NCBI GenBank assembly: GCA_021399435.1
Contig: JAJTUP010000045.1
Location: 124,001-188,000 of the forward strand
DNA length: 64,000 nucleotides
Direction: 5' to 3'
Origin: Diaporthe sp. PMI_573
Taxonomy: Eukaryota > Ascomycota > Sordariomycetes > Diaporthales > Diaporthaceae
Shown here: positions 32,870 to 43,563 of the stretch, piece by piece
Numbering within the stretch: the stretch's first letter is position 1
Layout of the letters: the number at the start of each line of letters is the position of its first letter
The notes under the pieces: generated by a model
Seen by the model: the letters and a program-made list of their open reading frames with translations, nothing else
The model's database searches: none
What the model was told of the DNA's origin: nothing
Made by a program: the position numbers and the translations under genes

Positions 32870-34040
32870 CAGTGATGTTATTGGATTGGATTGGAGCTGG
32901 ATCCGAGCCTCGATCCAATCCAGTCCAGACGTGGGGACAGGCAGCCTCCAGGATATCCAGAACCGATCCAGTTCATATTTTTACCCTTTTGGGACAATCA
33001 ATGAGCCGCTGAATAAGCAGACTTGGAGTAGAACTGTTCTTGTCCTTGGGTTATGACACCACCTAACTACGGAGCTCATGTTCTCTAGCAACTTGCGTCT
33101 CCAGTATGTTCTTCTCGCTTCCATCATCTTCGCCGCCTTCCTCTCCCTCACCCAGCCCATCCGCCCCAACTGTACTCCCTGCCTCACCCTCCATCAAACC
33201 GATGGCAGAGTCATCAAATGCCTTCTGCTCCGGGCGACCATACCAAGCTCGTAAGCACTCGCTGGCTTCAATGACGTCCATCCGGAGCCGTGAGCGATGA
33301 TTTGGTGTTTCGATTCCAGGTGGTTTAAGGTAGTACAATTGCCCTTGCCGGAAATAGGAAGTCCCTGTTGGCGCTGCTGCTGTTCGCACAGATAACAGTA
33401 CCAGAACGTCTTCGTCGGGTCCTGCTTGAGTTGTATGTCTTCACCATACTGCCAGACGACTGATGTCCTTTTCTTGGTGTGCTTTTGGGACTTTGCCACA
33501 ACAGAGTAGCGTACATATTGCTTCCCATTCAGCTTGAATTCGTCGGGTTCGATCAGGGTTCCGTCGGGGTCGTTTGGGCGAGGACTAATATATGTTGGAG
33601 CAAGAATAACTCTGTCAGAATCAGGACGGCGACCGCTGGCAGCACCGAAATAGCTGGAGATAGTGGCCATGGTGTAGCTGGTGAGTGGACTGTTCAGACA
33701 CGTCTGCCACAGTAGAAGGACTGCTGAAGTCGCGAGCGACGCGTTTGCCTCCGTGCTTTTAATAGCGTAGCAATCTGCACGCGTTGGATGTTAACCCAAT
33801 AGCGGAACGATAGTTCGCGCGTCGTGTCGTGGTCTGCGACGGCAGCTGCGACGGGAGACTCCTCATGACCACTCAATTAGGCTTAGCTCTTGCCTTATCA
33901 GGTTAGACCATTGGAGCTCCAGGAGCTGGTTGCCAATCAATCCAATCCAGTCCAAATCTTCGAGAAACCCAAATCCAGTCCAGCCATTTTCCGACAAATC
34001 CAGTCCAATCCAAATTGCCTCCAATCCAATAACATCACTG
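32870..34040 (-). mobile_element. 1.17-kb hAT element nested in the Fot copy, with 8-bp TSD
   Basis: Ends CAGTGATGTTATTGGATTGG... and ...CCAATCCAATAACATCACTG form a ~20-bp terminal inverted repeat. The flanking 8-bp AGGGCAAG is duplicated (32862-32869 and 34041-34048), and removing one copy restores the Fot reading frame (TKGK-YRMLVLD). Subterminal GATTGGATTGG/CCAATCCAGTCC repeats are typical of hAT. Inside, minus-strand ORF 33670-33194 (158 aa) encodes only the N-terminus of a hAT transposase with a BED-type finger (WYCYLCEQQ...LNHLESKH). No catalytic core is present, so the element is non-autonomous. Confidence 0.88.
33194..33670 (-). CDS. Truncated hAT transposase, BED zinc finger only
   Basis: 158 aa from the ATG at 33670 (MATISSYFGAASGRR). 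The BED-like finger is at about residues 70-115 (SVVWQYGEDIQLKQD, FWYCYLCEQQQRQ, NCTTLNHLESKH). The rest of the transposase is absent. Another open frame overlaps downstream (33389-33063, acidic tail EGEEGGEDDGSE), so a frameshift may have separated the two. A stand-alone BED protein could still bind hAT ends; this is speculation. Confidence 0.6.
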   Translation of the reverse strand: MATISSYFGAASGRRPDSDRVILAPTYISPRPNDPDGTLIEPDEFKLNGKQYVRYSVVAKSQKHTKKRTSVVWQYGEDIQLKQDPTKTFWYCYLCEQQQRQQGLPISGKGNCTTLNHLESKHQIIAHGSGWTSLKPASAYELGMVARSRRHLMTLPSV

Positions 34041-34165
34041 AGGGCAAGTACCGGATGCTTGTCCTGGATAGACATGAGAGCTATGTATTAGCGGAGTTTG
34101 AACAGTACTGCAAGGAGAACAACATTATCCCTATCAGCATACTGCCGCATTCATCTGATCCCCGA

Positions 34166-35102
34166 TCTGCTTGAGAGGAGCTGCAAGACCGCTTCCGAAA
34201 GGGTCAAAGCTGGTTTTCTCACGGCGCTCGACGGTCTCCCTCAAGGCGTGCAGGACCAAATACCGCAATACATCCCACCCTATGCTCTTCTCAAGGCAGC
34301 GAAAGCAGGGCGTCATTCGTTGCTCAAAATTGAATAGTGTATTCCAACAGGCGTATCCTCATTGTGGACTAAAGTTCGTTGGAAGCTAAGCTTATTTCAG
34401 CCAATTGAAGATCAGAATTGCCCTATTGTATCCGGAGAGATGGTACTTTGCGCGGGCTTTTCCCCCGAGGCAGACTAGACAAGCTGGAAGCAATGATCAG
34501 AGTCCGGACTACCAAGAAGATGAAGAGGTTGCCATCTTTCATGCAATGCTTGAGCCTTGGCACTTCGCAGTTACCAGGAGTGAACAGAGGAAGAAGCAGA
34601 AACGACCGCGAACACTTGAGTAATTAGTACTCCATCTGCCCATACGAAACGCCACTCCGTTGACTTAGCCCAGCGAACGCCCAGACGGCCAGTCATGCTG
34701 CCATGAGCCACGAAAAAGCTGAATGTAAAGCCCGTTTCGGGATGTGCGGGGCGAGAAATGAAGCCTGTAGGTCGGAAGCCAGCCTTTATGAGCCGTTCCA
34801 TGATGCTAAACACGATTTCTTCTCCATTCGACTGCCAGTTTCCGGCCCGGGCGACTGTCTTCTTGCAAAGTCTATCCACCGAGGAGGCCTCTCCCAACAG
34901 TCTAAATAGTAATTAAGTGGTTATGTATAAATATTCGTCCACACGCCATGCTGCAGGCTGGTTTTGATTAAGATCCGAAAGCTCCATACCTAGGTTCGAA
35001 AAGGACATTTTAATCTAATTCTACTACATCGCCTTTTGGGTAGCCAGCAGAAACTCGAGATATATGTCTAACTGTGACCGCTATCCCTTCTTTCATGCCT
35101 CC
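34166..35102. other. Unassigned, degenerate sequence
   Basis: This stretch probably includes decayed 3' sequence of the Fot element. The minus-strand ORF 34571-34897 (MERLIKAGFRPTGFISRPAH...) has no recognisable domain. No other gene is seen. Confidence 0.35.
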
Positions 35103-36038
35103 CTAAATGCGAGCACCCCCCTGCCTCAGGTACCCCTTCACAATATCCCTGATGTATTCGTCGTCAATCAAGTCGACATCGACAGTTTCCCCTCGCAAAA
35201 GAACCTCTCTAAGCGCGAGGTCGTCCTGGGCGATTTCCTCGAACGGAACTTGGCCTGTGTAAAGTGACCAGATGCTCACACCCAGGCCGTACAGGTCGTC
35301 CTCTTTCCTCGGAGGCGCATCGCGCCCCAAATCCTCCTCCCTGCGTCTCCTGTTCGGCGAGACATAGTGCCACGTCACATTGCCTTCCCAGGTCTCCTCA
35401 TCTTCGTCTTCAAAGCGCCCTTCTTCAAAGTCGCACAATTTTACATGGCCCTCTGCGTCCAAGAGCATGTTCTCAAGCTTCACGTCGCCATGTATGATAT
35501 GTTTGTTGTGTAGCGCCCCGATAACCTGGACCATCTCTTGTATGAGTTGTTTGCGCTGCGTGGATGTAGTTGTGAAGTGTGAAAGCGGAGTTGCCAGGTC
35601 CATGAAATAGCCATCATAATCTATTATTCCATTCGAGGGCATCTTGGAAAGTACTCTCCCGTGAGTCTTAATCGCACAGCCTCCGGCTGCTCTGTGGAGG
35701 TCATACCCTCGCTGTTCTCCACCCATCTTATAAACTTTGGTGCCGTCTTTGGTTTTGTACAGTTGGTGTTGATGGACAATAAAGGGGCGAGATGAGTCCT
35801 CCAGGATATTGTTCGCTGCCATGTAATCATATGACATGTCCGGGGGTACCGGTGGCCACGGTTCATCCTCGACACTGCTCATTGTGACAACTGAGGCTGA
35901 TTTCTGGATGAGAATTCGCCGGGGACGGAATCGGGGACGGGTTTGTGCTTTAATGTAGGTGTTCCAGTCAAAGCCAGGGAAGGGTGCTTCTTCGTGCTCT
36001 GCCTCAGGAAGTCGGTTGAAGTGATGCAGCGAGAGCAT
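35103..36038 (-). CDS. Protein kinase-like, degenerate catalytic motifs
   Basis: The first ATG in frame at 36038 gives 311 aa; the frame is open further upstream without an ATG. The catalytic loop HGDVKLEN (183-190) matches HxDxKxxN with Gly in place of Arg. The metal motif is DFE (203-205) in place of DFG. The P+1/APE region is replaced by WHYVSPNRRRREED, and helix F reads DDLYGLGVSIWSLYTGQVPF. The N-lobe is reduced: IKTHGRVLSK may supply the ATP-binding Lys, and no glycine-rich loop is recognised. I recall similar short kinase-like proteins (RPFIVHQ...YKTKDGTKVYKMGGEQRGYDLH) in other ascomycetes. Activity is uncertain. No breaks are seen. Confidence 0.75.
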   Translation of the reverse strand: MLSLHHFNRLPEAEHEEAPFPGFDWNTYIKAQTRPRFRPRRILIQKSASVVTMSSVEDEPWPPVPPDMSYDYMAANNILEDSSRPFIVHQHQLYKTKDGTKVYKMGGEQRGYDLHRAAGGCAIKTHGRVLSKMPSNGIIDYDGYFMDLATPLSHFTTTSTQRKQLIQEMVQVIGALHNKHIIHGDVKLENMLLDAEGHVKLCDFEEGRFEDEDEETWEGNVTWHYVSPNRRRREEDLGRDAPPRKEDDLYGLGVSIWSLYTGQVPFEEIAQDDLALREVLLRGETVDVDLIDDEYIRDIVKGYLRQGGARI

Positions 36039-36464
36039 GGTACCGGTAGAAGTGTCCAAATTTTGAACCTGTCGGTGCAAAAGGGAGCCAAAATTCTCAG
36101 GGACCAACCATGGAAAGGTGGGGGCGGAGCATGTCACTCCATGCGGAGATCCATCGGCAACCAACAGGCCGGCGAGGTCGGGTTACGCCGCGAGAGGTAG
36201 CGGCGCAGGCGGTTGCACACGCCCGCTTGACAAACAACTTGCCACATCTGCATGCCAAGATATCCACCTAGGTACCAACGTACCTAAATGCTTGAATTGT
36301 CCGTCACCTGGAACAAAAGACAGTGCATCAACGCTTATTAGAAAGTATCAAGGCGACCGTGAGCTGAATTCCCTCCTGGTTGACATACACGTTCTCGATA
36401 GGCAGCATCTCTAACGGGAGCCTCTACTTGTGATGTTTTGTGGCTCTTATATGGCTCCTTCGGC
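36039..36464. other. Intergenic, no gene seen
   Basis: Probable promoter of the kinase-like gene on the minus strand. No other feature is recognised until the GH92 fragment. Confidence 0.35.
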
Positions 36465-36650
36465 CAGATGATATTCAATCCCGGCAATGAGCCTTCGTTC
36501 ACCACCCCGTATCTCTTCAACTTTATCAATCGCCAGGACCTCACCGTGTACTACACACACAAGTTCGCCAGAGCTTACTATTCCCCGACCCCGACTGGCC
36601 TGCCGGGTAACTCTGACGCCGGCGCGATGGAGAGCTGGCCACGCCATTCG
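36465..36650 (+). pseudogene. GH92 alpha-1,2-mannosidase fragment
   Basis: The frame reads MIFNPGNEPSFTTPYLFNFI, NRQDLTVYYTHKFARAYYSP and TPTGLPGNSDAGAMESW. This is the highly conserved C-terminal region of glycoside hydrolase family 92, with the NEP and GNxDxGxM motifs around the active site. Only about 60 of the ~750 residues are present, and the match ends right after AMESW. A fragment of a host gene. Confidence 0.8.
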
Positions 36651-37233
36651 ATAGAGTCTTCCTGCAAGGGGATGTTTTTCATTTCGAGCTGCTATTTTTC
36701 CTTGGCTGGAGCGGGTGCTTAAACGATGAGATACGGGTAAATCGAGAGGGAGAGAAGGTGGTGGTGCTTCGCCGAGGAGGTAGGAGGGATCACAACTTAT
36801 AGCACTACTGGAGAGATGAGAAGGGAGCTCTTTTGAGCTGTAATCCTGAACCAGGTTGCATGGGCATGCCTCCACTATTTGTCCCTCGATATGAGTGTAG
36901 CCCCCACTTTTTGCAGCCAGGAAACCATCGTCAGATGTGTCGTCAGGCCCTTCTCTTGACCCAGGACGACTCTATCATATCATATCCCAATCAAACAATA
37001 ATAGGATACACTGTACTCCTTCCAAATTCAGAAATCCCTGTTTTGACCCTCCTTCATGCAAGAGCTCCGAGCCCCTGCGAGACCTCTAAGCTGCTTTCAG
37101 AAATCCCTGTTCTGTCCCTCCTTCATGCAGGAGCTCCAAACTGTTGACCCCCTTGATGGCAGATTGGTTGCATTTTGGGCAGGGGAAGCTGATTTTCTTC
37201 TTGCCCAACCTCGCCTGAAATTTCCATAGCCAT
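36651..37233. other. Unassigned, with ~70-bp direct repeat
   Basis: CAGAAATCCCTGTT-TG-CCCTCCTTCATGCA-GAGCTCC occurs at about 37028 and 37098. No gene is seen. Copia coding begins near 37234. Confidence 0.4.
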
Positions 37234-38832
37234 GTGGCAGGAGGTCCCTTTGAGGAATCAGATGCTCTGGAACTGAATGCCCTTGCAAATGAAAATGTGA
37301 TTTCCTTCGTACGATACAAACCAGAGGGAATTCACAAAGGGCTTCGAGTATACAAGACGCGAATGGTACGAGAGATCAAGAACAAGTCTACCAAGCCTAT
37401 AGAGAAATCCAGGCTGGTCGTACAAGGTTATGGGGATGAGGAAAAGCAAGCTATCCTCACCCAGGCCCCAACTATTCAGAGGATGAGCCAGAGGCTAATC
37501 TTTGCCTTGGGCCCTACCCTCGTACGAAATTTTGGGGCACAAGGGGAACTCAGGGACATCACTCAAGCCTATACTCAATCTGAGGACAGGCTGACCAGGA
37601 CAATCATCGCACGATTACCTGCAGAGCTTGAGGAGAGGTACCCCGAAGGAACAGTCCTCTTGATATCGAAGCCATTGTACGGGCTTGCGGAATCAGGGCT
37701 CTACTGGTTCAAAACATATCATTCGCACCACACGGAGGCTCTAGGGATGAAGATCTCTACGTACGACCCATGTTTGCTATATACCACAGATGGCCCAGAG
37801 AACTTTGCTATCACAGGTATGCAAACAGACGATACCTTTACTTTTGCAACTGAGCCCTTCTCGCACAAGGAGGAGGAGGAGTTGAGGAAGAAGAACTTCC
37901 GTGCGAAGCCCAAGACTATTCTGACCCCAGAACAACCAATTGAGTTCAACGGAGGCAGAATTGGTCTCGAAGGGGAGAACATCACCTCCGTACAAAAGGG
38001 ACAGGCGAGTCAACTCAGCCTGGTTGACCCTCGTGCGGAAGACGCACCTCAACAGTACATAGCCCAAAGGGCAAGGGGAGCATACATTGCTTCCATCTGC
38101 CAACCCGAGGCTTCGTACGACCTATCAGCAGCAGCACAAGTCAAAGAGCCAGAGGAAAAAGACATCGAGGCTCTGAACGCGCGAATAGAGTGGCAAATGA
38201 GGAACCCATCCAGGGGTCTAACATATGTGCCACTTGACCTCGCACGAGCAAAACTGTACATCTTCACAGATGGATCTTTTGCAAACAACAAGGACCTAAG
38301 CTCACAGCTAGGGTTCATCATCGTGCTGGCTACGGAAACAGGTCGTACGGAGAATGACTTTGAGATCCAGGGCAATATCATCCACTGGAGCTCTACGAAG
38401 TGTAAAAGAGTTACACGAAGCGTTCTGGCTAGTGAACTCTATGGCATGACTACGGGCTTTGATAGTGGGATTGCCCTTAGTACGACGCTCAACCGGATAC
38501 TAGACTCTTTGAACATACCACGAGTCCCACTGGTGATCTGCTCAGACTCACGATCTCTGTACGAATGCCTAGTCAAGCTAGGAACTACAGATGAGAAGAG
38601 ACTGATGATAGATATCATGTCCCTCCGAGAGTCGTACGAAAAGAAAGAGATCTCAGAGGTACGATGGATCGATGGCAAAGACAACCCGGCAGATGCCTGT
38701 ACGAAGAAGACCCCCAACCAGGCCCTGGAACGCCTCATATCTACAAATACGCTCAGAATTCGAATCGAAGCGTTTGTGGATAGGCTGGACAAAAAGGAAC
38801 CGCACGAAGCAAAGGAAGCTACCGTGCGATGA
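37234..38832 (+). mobile_element. Ty1/copia RT-RNase H, 5'-truncated (divergent clade)
   Basis: An open frame of about 530 aa: YKTRMVREIKNKSTKPIEKS, RLVVQGYGDEEKQAILTQAP, ELRDITQAYTQSEDRLTRTI, ISKPLYGLAESGLYWF, MQTDDTFTF (RT catalytic DD), then RNase H (YIFTDGSFANNKDLSSQLGF, SVLASELYGM, VICSDSRSLYECL) and IDGKDNPADACTKK. The RT motif QTDD differs from the usual YVDD, placing it in a divergent fungal copia group. Integrase and gag are missing. The stop at 38830-38832 is followed by a polypurine tract and the LTR at 38872. The fragment at 2188-2850 is a relative. Confidence 0.9.
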
Positions 38833-38871
38833 AGGAAGAAAGAAGTCGAGGGAAGAAAGGGAGAGGAAGGG

Positions 38872-39477
38872 TGTTTAAACATTCGCCGGGACAGCGTGCA
38901 AGTGTGCGCTGTCGCCGTATCTTCCCTTTACGGCTGGGCAAGTGCTCACCCGTACGAATGAATCACGGACGGCAAAGGAAAATGCTGCTGAAAGTGCTGC
39001 AAGAAAGTTTCCTTTGTCTGCTGCTTGAGAAGTTGTTGCCGTGCGAAAAGGAGGAAGAAAAGGGGGAGAAAAGTGTCGTCGTGATACCCGGGGGCCAAAC
39101 GGTTTTCCTGGTGTACCGTACGTCACTTACACCGAACTTGGTCAAAACTGGTCAGTTCAACCTGACCTTGGTTGCAAAAGATAGCTCTGGAAAAGAGCTA
39201 TCGTACGAGCAATTCAACTTGCTCAAAGTCATGGTTTTCAGGGCGTGCGATCTCAAAAAGAAAAGAGAGTCTGTGTTGGAATAGCACCTGGTTGGATCGC
39301 ACGTAGTTCGATAGGTTGGGTGTGCTTAGTCAGCCGGGGGCCCGGCTGGGGAAGAGTGGCCTCTTCCCCTTCGTACGATAGTACACCCGTTTCCCTAAGC
39401 AAGCAATACAATCAGAACCCACCAACAGACCCCTACGTACGTACGTACTATCGCCATATGGCAAAGGCCATTCAACA
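38872..39477 (+). repeat. 3' LTR of the copia element at 37234
   Basis: Begins TGTTTAAAC after a purine tract (GGGAAGAAAGGGAGAGGAAGGG-like) and ends CATTCAACA, giving TGTT...AACA termini and 606 bp. The end was placed using the antisense copy at 2188, whose terminus is defined by its insertion into a Fot element. Confidence 0.8.
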
Positions 39478-40913
39478 GCCATCGTGTATATTGAAGTAAT
39501 AGGAAAAATGATATTGCGTGGCAGATAGTTTAAAAACAGTATTTCAAATCCGAACAGGACAAAATCAAGAAGCCAAGGGGCCTGACCTCTATTTATACAC
39601 CTCTTAAATGATCAGGTTCGGAATATGCCTGATTTGAATGTGGGAGAGGAGGTTGTCTGTCGCCTTACGGAGGAGTGAGGGCGAACTACACCTCCCAGCT
39701 TGTGGTTCGCCATTGATTTTGAGCCGCACTTTCAGGGTCCATAGGTGCTCCCCATTTTCAACGCTGCCGAAGGACCAACCTTAGTCTCACTTACATCCAC
39801 ACAGCTTGACTATTGTGCCATATAACGCAGGACAGATGAGAGCTTGCTTGCGCATGCCGGTGGCAGATAACAGTGTAGAGTTCTGTCCTTTGAGCTTTTG
39901 ATGTTGCTATGTGAGCGTTTGCCCATGTTTCCTGGGTTGACTTGATTGTGCCCGAATCCGCGATTAGGGGGGGTTTAGGTTTCTCCCTGATTATTCTCTT
40001 CTCATCCTGCTTGAGATCCTGCCACCTGCCCGAGGGTAGCATTTAGGCAGCAATGAGCTGCAACTAGGCCCAGCTTATTTTGGTTGCCTTGTTTCAAGCC
40101 TGAGTTGAGCAGAGCAAGGTGTGGTAGGGCGGGTGACAAAAGTACTCGCCCCAGTTCTTGTGCTTGCATAATTGGGGCTGCAGAGGCGGGTCGCTGTCAT
40201 TTTCGGGATCTAGTTTGTCGGCCCCCCCCCCTTCCCGGTTAGGACCATGACTAGGGTGGCTGGGACAGGTAGAAGAAGGGCAACATGGCAGGGCCGATGA
40301 GACACTGGAGAGACGTACTTAACCATTCCGGATCCTATTCCTGCCTTGTCCAGGTGGAACTACTTCGTGTATGGCGTAATGTCATGTAATGCTTCTGCCT
40401 CAGCTATATCCTTCTGTTAAGAACAAACTCTGTGTACAAGAAAAACCATATTGCTGTATTCCCCCTCATAGTAATTACACTACTGCCATACTGGCCCCCA
40501 TGATAAAAGTTCTCCTGCTCAGGGTGACAATAACCTCGGTGACTAGATTATGAGGAATGTTCTGGGACGAATATATCTTTGAAATAAGGAATGAGAATCT
40601 TGTCAAAGAATATCGTGTGTATCTGTTTTGACGGCTTGGAAATGACATACTATTACTACAGACTTTTTTTAAAGTTGCAAACAGGAAATGCCTGAAATCC
40701 TCGCCATGTTCGATAATTTGCAGTAACGCCGCCTACACAGCTCTTCCTCGTTGCCCAAGTAGCAAAACCTAGTTACCCTGCCCTTAACTTAAGTTCCAAA
40801 AGTATTTAATTTTTTTCTCTCTTTCTTTTTTTTTCTTTCGCATTCTTCATCTCGAATTTCGAAAATGAAAGTAACCAGTCACTTTCCCGAAATCCCATAA
40901 CTACTTATAATCG
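39478..40913. other. Gene-free stretch
   Basis: About 1.4 kb without a recognisable gene. It contains a C9 run at about 40223 and a TTTTTTCTC-rich tract at about 40810-40840. The short ORF at 39791-40042 has no features. Confidence 0.4.
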
Positions 40914-41463
40914 CTAACATCTTGAGGACGATACTATAATGAGAGATCGATGATCGTTCACCCCGCTGACCGAGCACGCCTGTGCAACACCGCCCGCGGT
41001 AACGACGCGAAACACCTGGGCGACATGCCTGCTAAGGCCTCGCCCGTTGTCGCCAAGCTGGAGCCAATCGACCGCGCCAGTGGCTAGCACGCCCTTGTCC
41101 GCGTCTGCTGGCGCCTTAACATCGCCTGTCTTAGCCCCGCTAAAGAACAGGCCCGCCGGGTCCGCGCTGCCGACCAGGTCGAATGTAGGCGCCGATTTAT
41201 CGTCAAAGTAGTGGAAACCCAGGAACTTGGCTTTGATGCCGTCCAGGTCGAGGTCGGAGGGCGAGGCGGGGAACGGGTTGGCGGGGTCGGCCTGGTAGTG
41301 GGAGCAATGGAGTCTTCGTTGTCGTGCCACTTTTTCGGCGCTGGACGACACTGTTGCAAAACCTGACTAGCTTTCGCCACAACTGCCTGGTGAAGAAACT
41401 GCTCCCTGGCGAAGGGGGGACTGGAAAGATAAAAGAATTATTCCTCGACGAAGGCGCAAACAT
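40914..41463 (-). pseudogene. DUF3455-like secreted protein remnant
   Basis: The main frame (41351-40914) reads KFLGFHYFDDKSAPTFDLV, FFSGAKTGDVKAPADADKG, GAVDWLQLGDNG and VFRVVTAGGVAQACSVSGVND. These are the core phrases of DUF3455, a fungal/bacterial family annotated as putative malate dehydrogenase but really uncharacterised and usually secreted. The N-terminal third is out of frame (residues are spread over frames reaching 41463), and no signal peptide can be read. The last 13 residues diverge from the expected AEYWFF-type end, suggesting a second frameshift. A degenerate copy. Confidence 0.55.
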
Positions 41464-43519
41464 AGGGCGGCGTGCAGTTCAGATAGTCTAGTCCAGGCAC
41501 ACTCATTCCCCTCCGTCTAGGGACGCTCGGTTTTATAGCAGCACTTCTATACGAGCTGAGATACACGATGAATCCTTTCCTTCAACATAGCTTGTTCTAG
41601 GGCACCAGTCCTAAATTGAAGAAGGACGGCGTCACCTAGCCCCGGTCCTACCTTGTGTCGACAAAGCAGCTGATGACCGGTGGGAGCTTTATAAAGCAGT
41701 ATCCGGGTACTATACAAAGAGACAGAAACGCGGCGTTATCCCCCTTATCCACGCCGATTTTGATTTCCACTACAGGATGGCTCAGGGGTCACTGGCAACG
41801 TTTTGTTGAAAATATTGTGGCCCGGGACTAGGACCTAGGAGTTACCGTTATGTTGGCTAATCTTGTTTAGTCTTTACAAGTATACTTGTTTTAGTATACC
41901 CGTAATGACTGCAAGTAAAAAGATTGACTCGATAATAATCAAGACTATTGTGGTTGATAGATTGCTGTTTTTGGTCTTGTGGTTTGTTGTCACTTGTCTT
42001 GAAACGAAATTGGAAAGACCATGTTTTGAAAGTGTCATGGAAGGACATGTGTATGTGGGTGTAATTGTGTGGGTCAGGCTGATGGTGACTTGGGTCTATA
42101 TAGACTTGACGGTATTTGGTGCGTAAACAATCGCGCAAAAAATCGCTTGCACATTTGCTTTCTGGTTGGTTGTCCGGGTCTGACACGTCATGCAAGAAAC
42201 AGCTGCGCTTGGGAGTCTGACTAGGGTTGTTGTCTGTATCTTGATATTCAGCTTGGAAAGTACACCAGGCAAATTTATAGTGTGGTAATAGCGGCGCGAT
42301 TGAGACAAGGAGCGAGGTGGTAGAGGGCGGATTCGAGGCTACCATCTGGACAAAGTAAAATTAAGACCGTTATGTAAAGGGTAGAGGTGGGTCCGGCGTA
42401 TGTCTAGACCTGTATTTTTAACATAGTCGTATTTTCGACGGTCCGTCATGCCACATAATATAGCGTGTATAGATGGGTTTGTTCTTTCATTGATCGCGCA
42501 AATGCTTGAGCGGGTACCTTTGTATCTGTATGGCATTTCTTTCTTCGACTATCAGGCGTCTTTTATTGCGTACTTCGAATAACATACTGTATGATACCTG
42601 ACTTTGCAACGTATATATTTAGTTGTCACTCATTACTATACTCTATGACTATCTTGTGGTCAAGTCTCATTCCCTTGGAGTATATTCTGGTCTAGTGACT
42701 TGTATTCTTTCGCGATTCCTCCCAGAACTTATTACTCACAATGAGCTCTAATTCATCTCTTTTCACCGCGGATTTGTCCTCCCCACCAAAACATTCAATT
42801 GTCATCTCTGCTGAACCAGCCGAAGTCGCCCACCGGAACAGGGCACAATGGGTGGCCATTTAAATAAAAGTGGGGGATTCAGGCACAGGGCATAATGTGC
42901 TTAGTCATGATTTTCCTGGGAATATCCGGCCCGAAGAGCAAATGCTGCCAAGTCTAGGCAAAATCTATTTCAAGTCTACCTTGACTCCTGCCCCCTCCAT
43001 ACCCTTTACATACGCCATCCTCTTGTCCTCTATATGTTCGAGTAACATTCTGCGCCACTTTTCGTGCTAGACGTACTCTTGTCTCTGCCGATCGAACAGG
43101 AGAGGAAATCGAAAAGAGAACAAACTAGTCAATACCTCTCAGGACATCAAGTCGCAAGTAATCTGACCTCAACAGTTAGGGTACAGACGCTGAGGGCATT
43201 CATATCTCCACCTGTAAGTGTACATGAAAGAATGAACCAAGAATTCAGGTGGCTCATCTAGCTCGCCGATGATGTAGATGAGCTGGCTCACCTAGCCCAC
43301 TGATGACCTAAGTGATCTATCCTGACTTTACCGTAACCCTAGGCCTAGGCGTGTCCCGTAACTCCGCTCTGAACTCCTTGAGGATGATATTGGTTTTGTT
43401 GAGCTCTTTTCTGATGTCGGCGACCGTGGCGTTGGTTTGATCAAGTTTGGAGTTGGTTTGGTCGATGTTGCTTTGAGCCACAAAACTATCCGCGGACTTG
43501 TACCAGGGGGCAATTACTG
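41464..43519. other. AT-rich gene-free stretch
   Basis: No domain is recognised. The minus ORF 41857-42345 (162 aa) is rich in S, T, H and Y without pattern and is probably chance. The minus frame 43513-43317 (QSNIDQTNSKLDQTNATVAD...) is coiled-coil-like and could be a downstream exon of the Cys-rich gene at 43746, but no join is secure. Confidence 0.35.
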
Positions 43520-43563
43520 TGAAACAAAACCACGTTTGTTGCCACATCAATTCCTCAAAACAT

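Larger units (their letters stand above)
31728..34165 (+). mobile_element. Fot/pogo-type transposon, RIP-degraded, with nested hAT
   Basis: The 5' terminus TA-ACGTGG at 31726-31733 is followed by a ~320-bp leader shared with 1925 and 20005. The transposase starts at ATG 32048 with a Psq helix-turn-helix (KKPLSIRQATRIFNIPYSTL). The frame continues through stops: TGA for Trp and TGA for Arg near 32267-32292, and TAG for Trp near 32738. In between, NWARRFVDAQPSL, YDYQRALCEDLE and YNFDKTSFMMG are recognisable; the family has DETGFMMG, so E-to-K and G-to-S changes have hit the first catalytic motif. The gene is split at 32869 by a hAT insertion and resumes at 34041 with YRMLVLDRHESYV (family LDGHESH). 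Homology fades after 34165. Confidence 0.85.

Noticed and set aside
34571..34897. 108-aa minus-strand ORF near the decayed Fot end
   Set aside because: No recognisable domain or splice context. Left unassigned.
41857..42345. 162-aa minus-strand ORF
   Set aside because: No domain, irregular composition and AT-rich surroundings. No paralog in the window.
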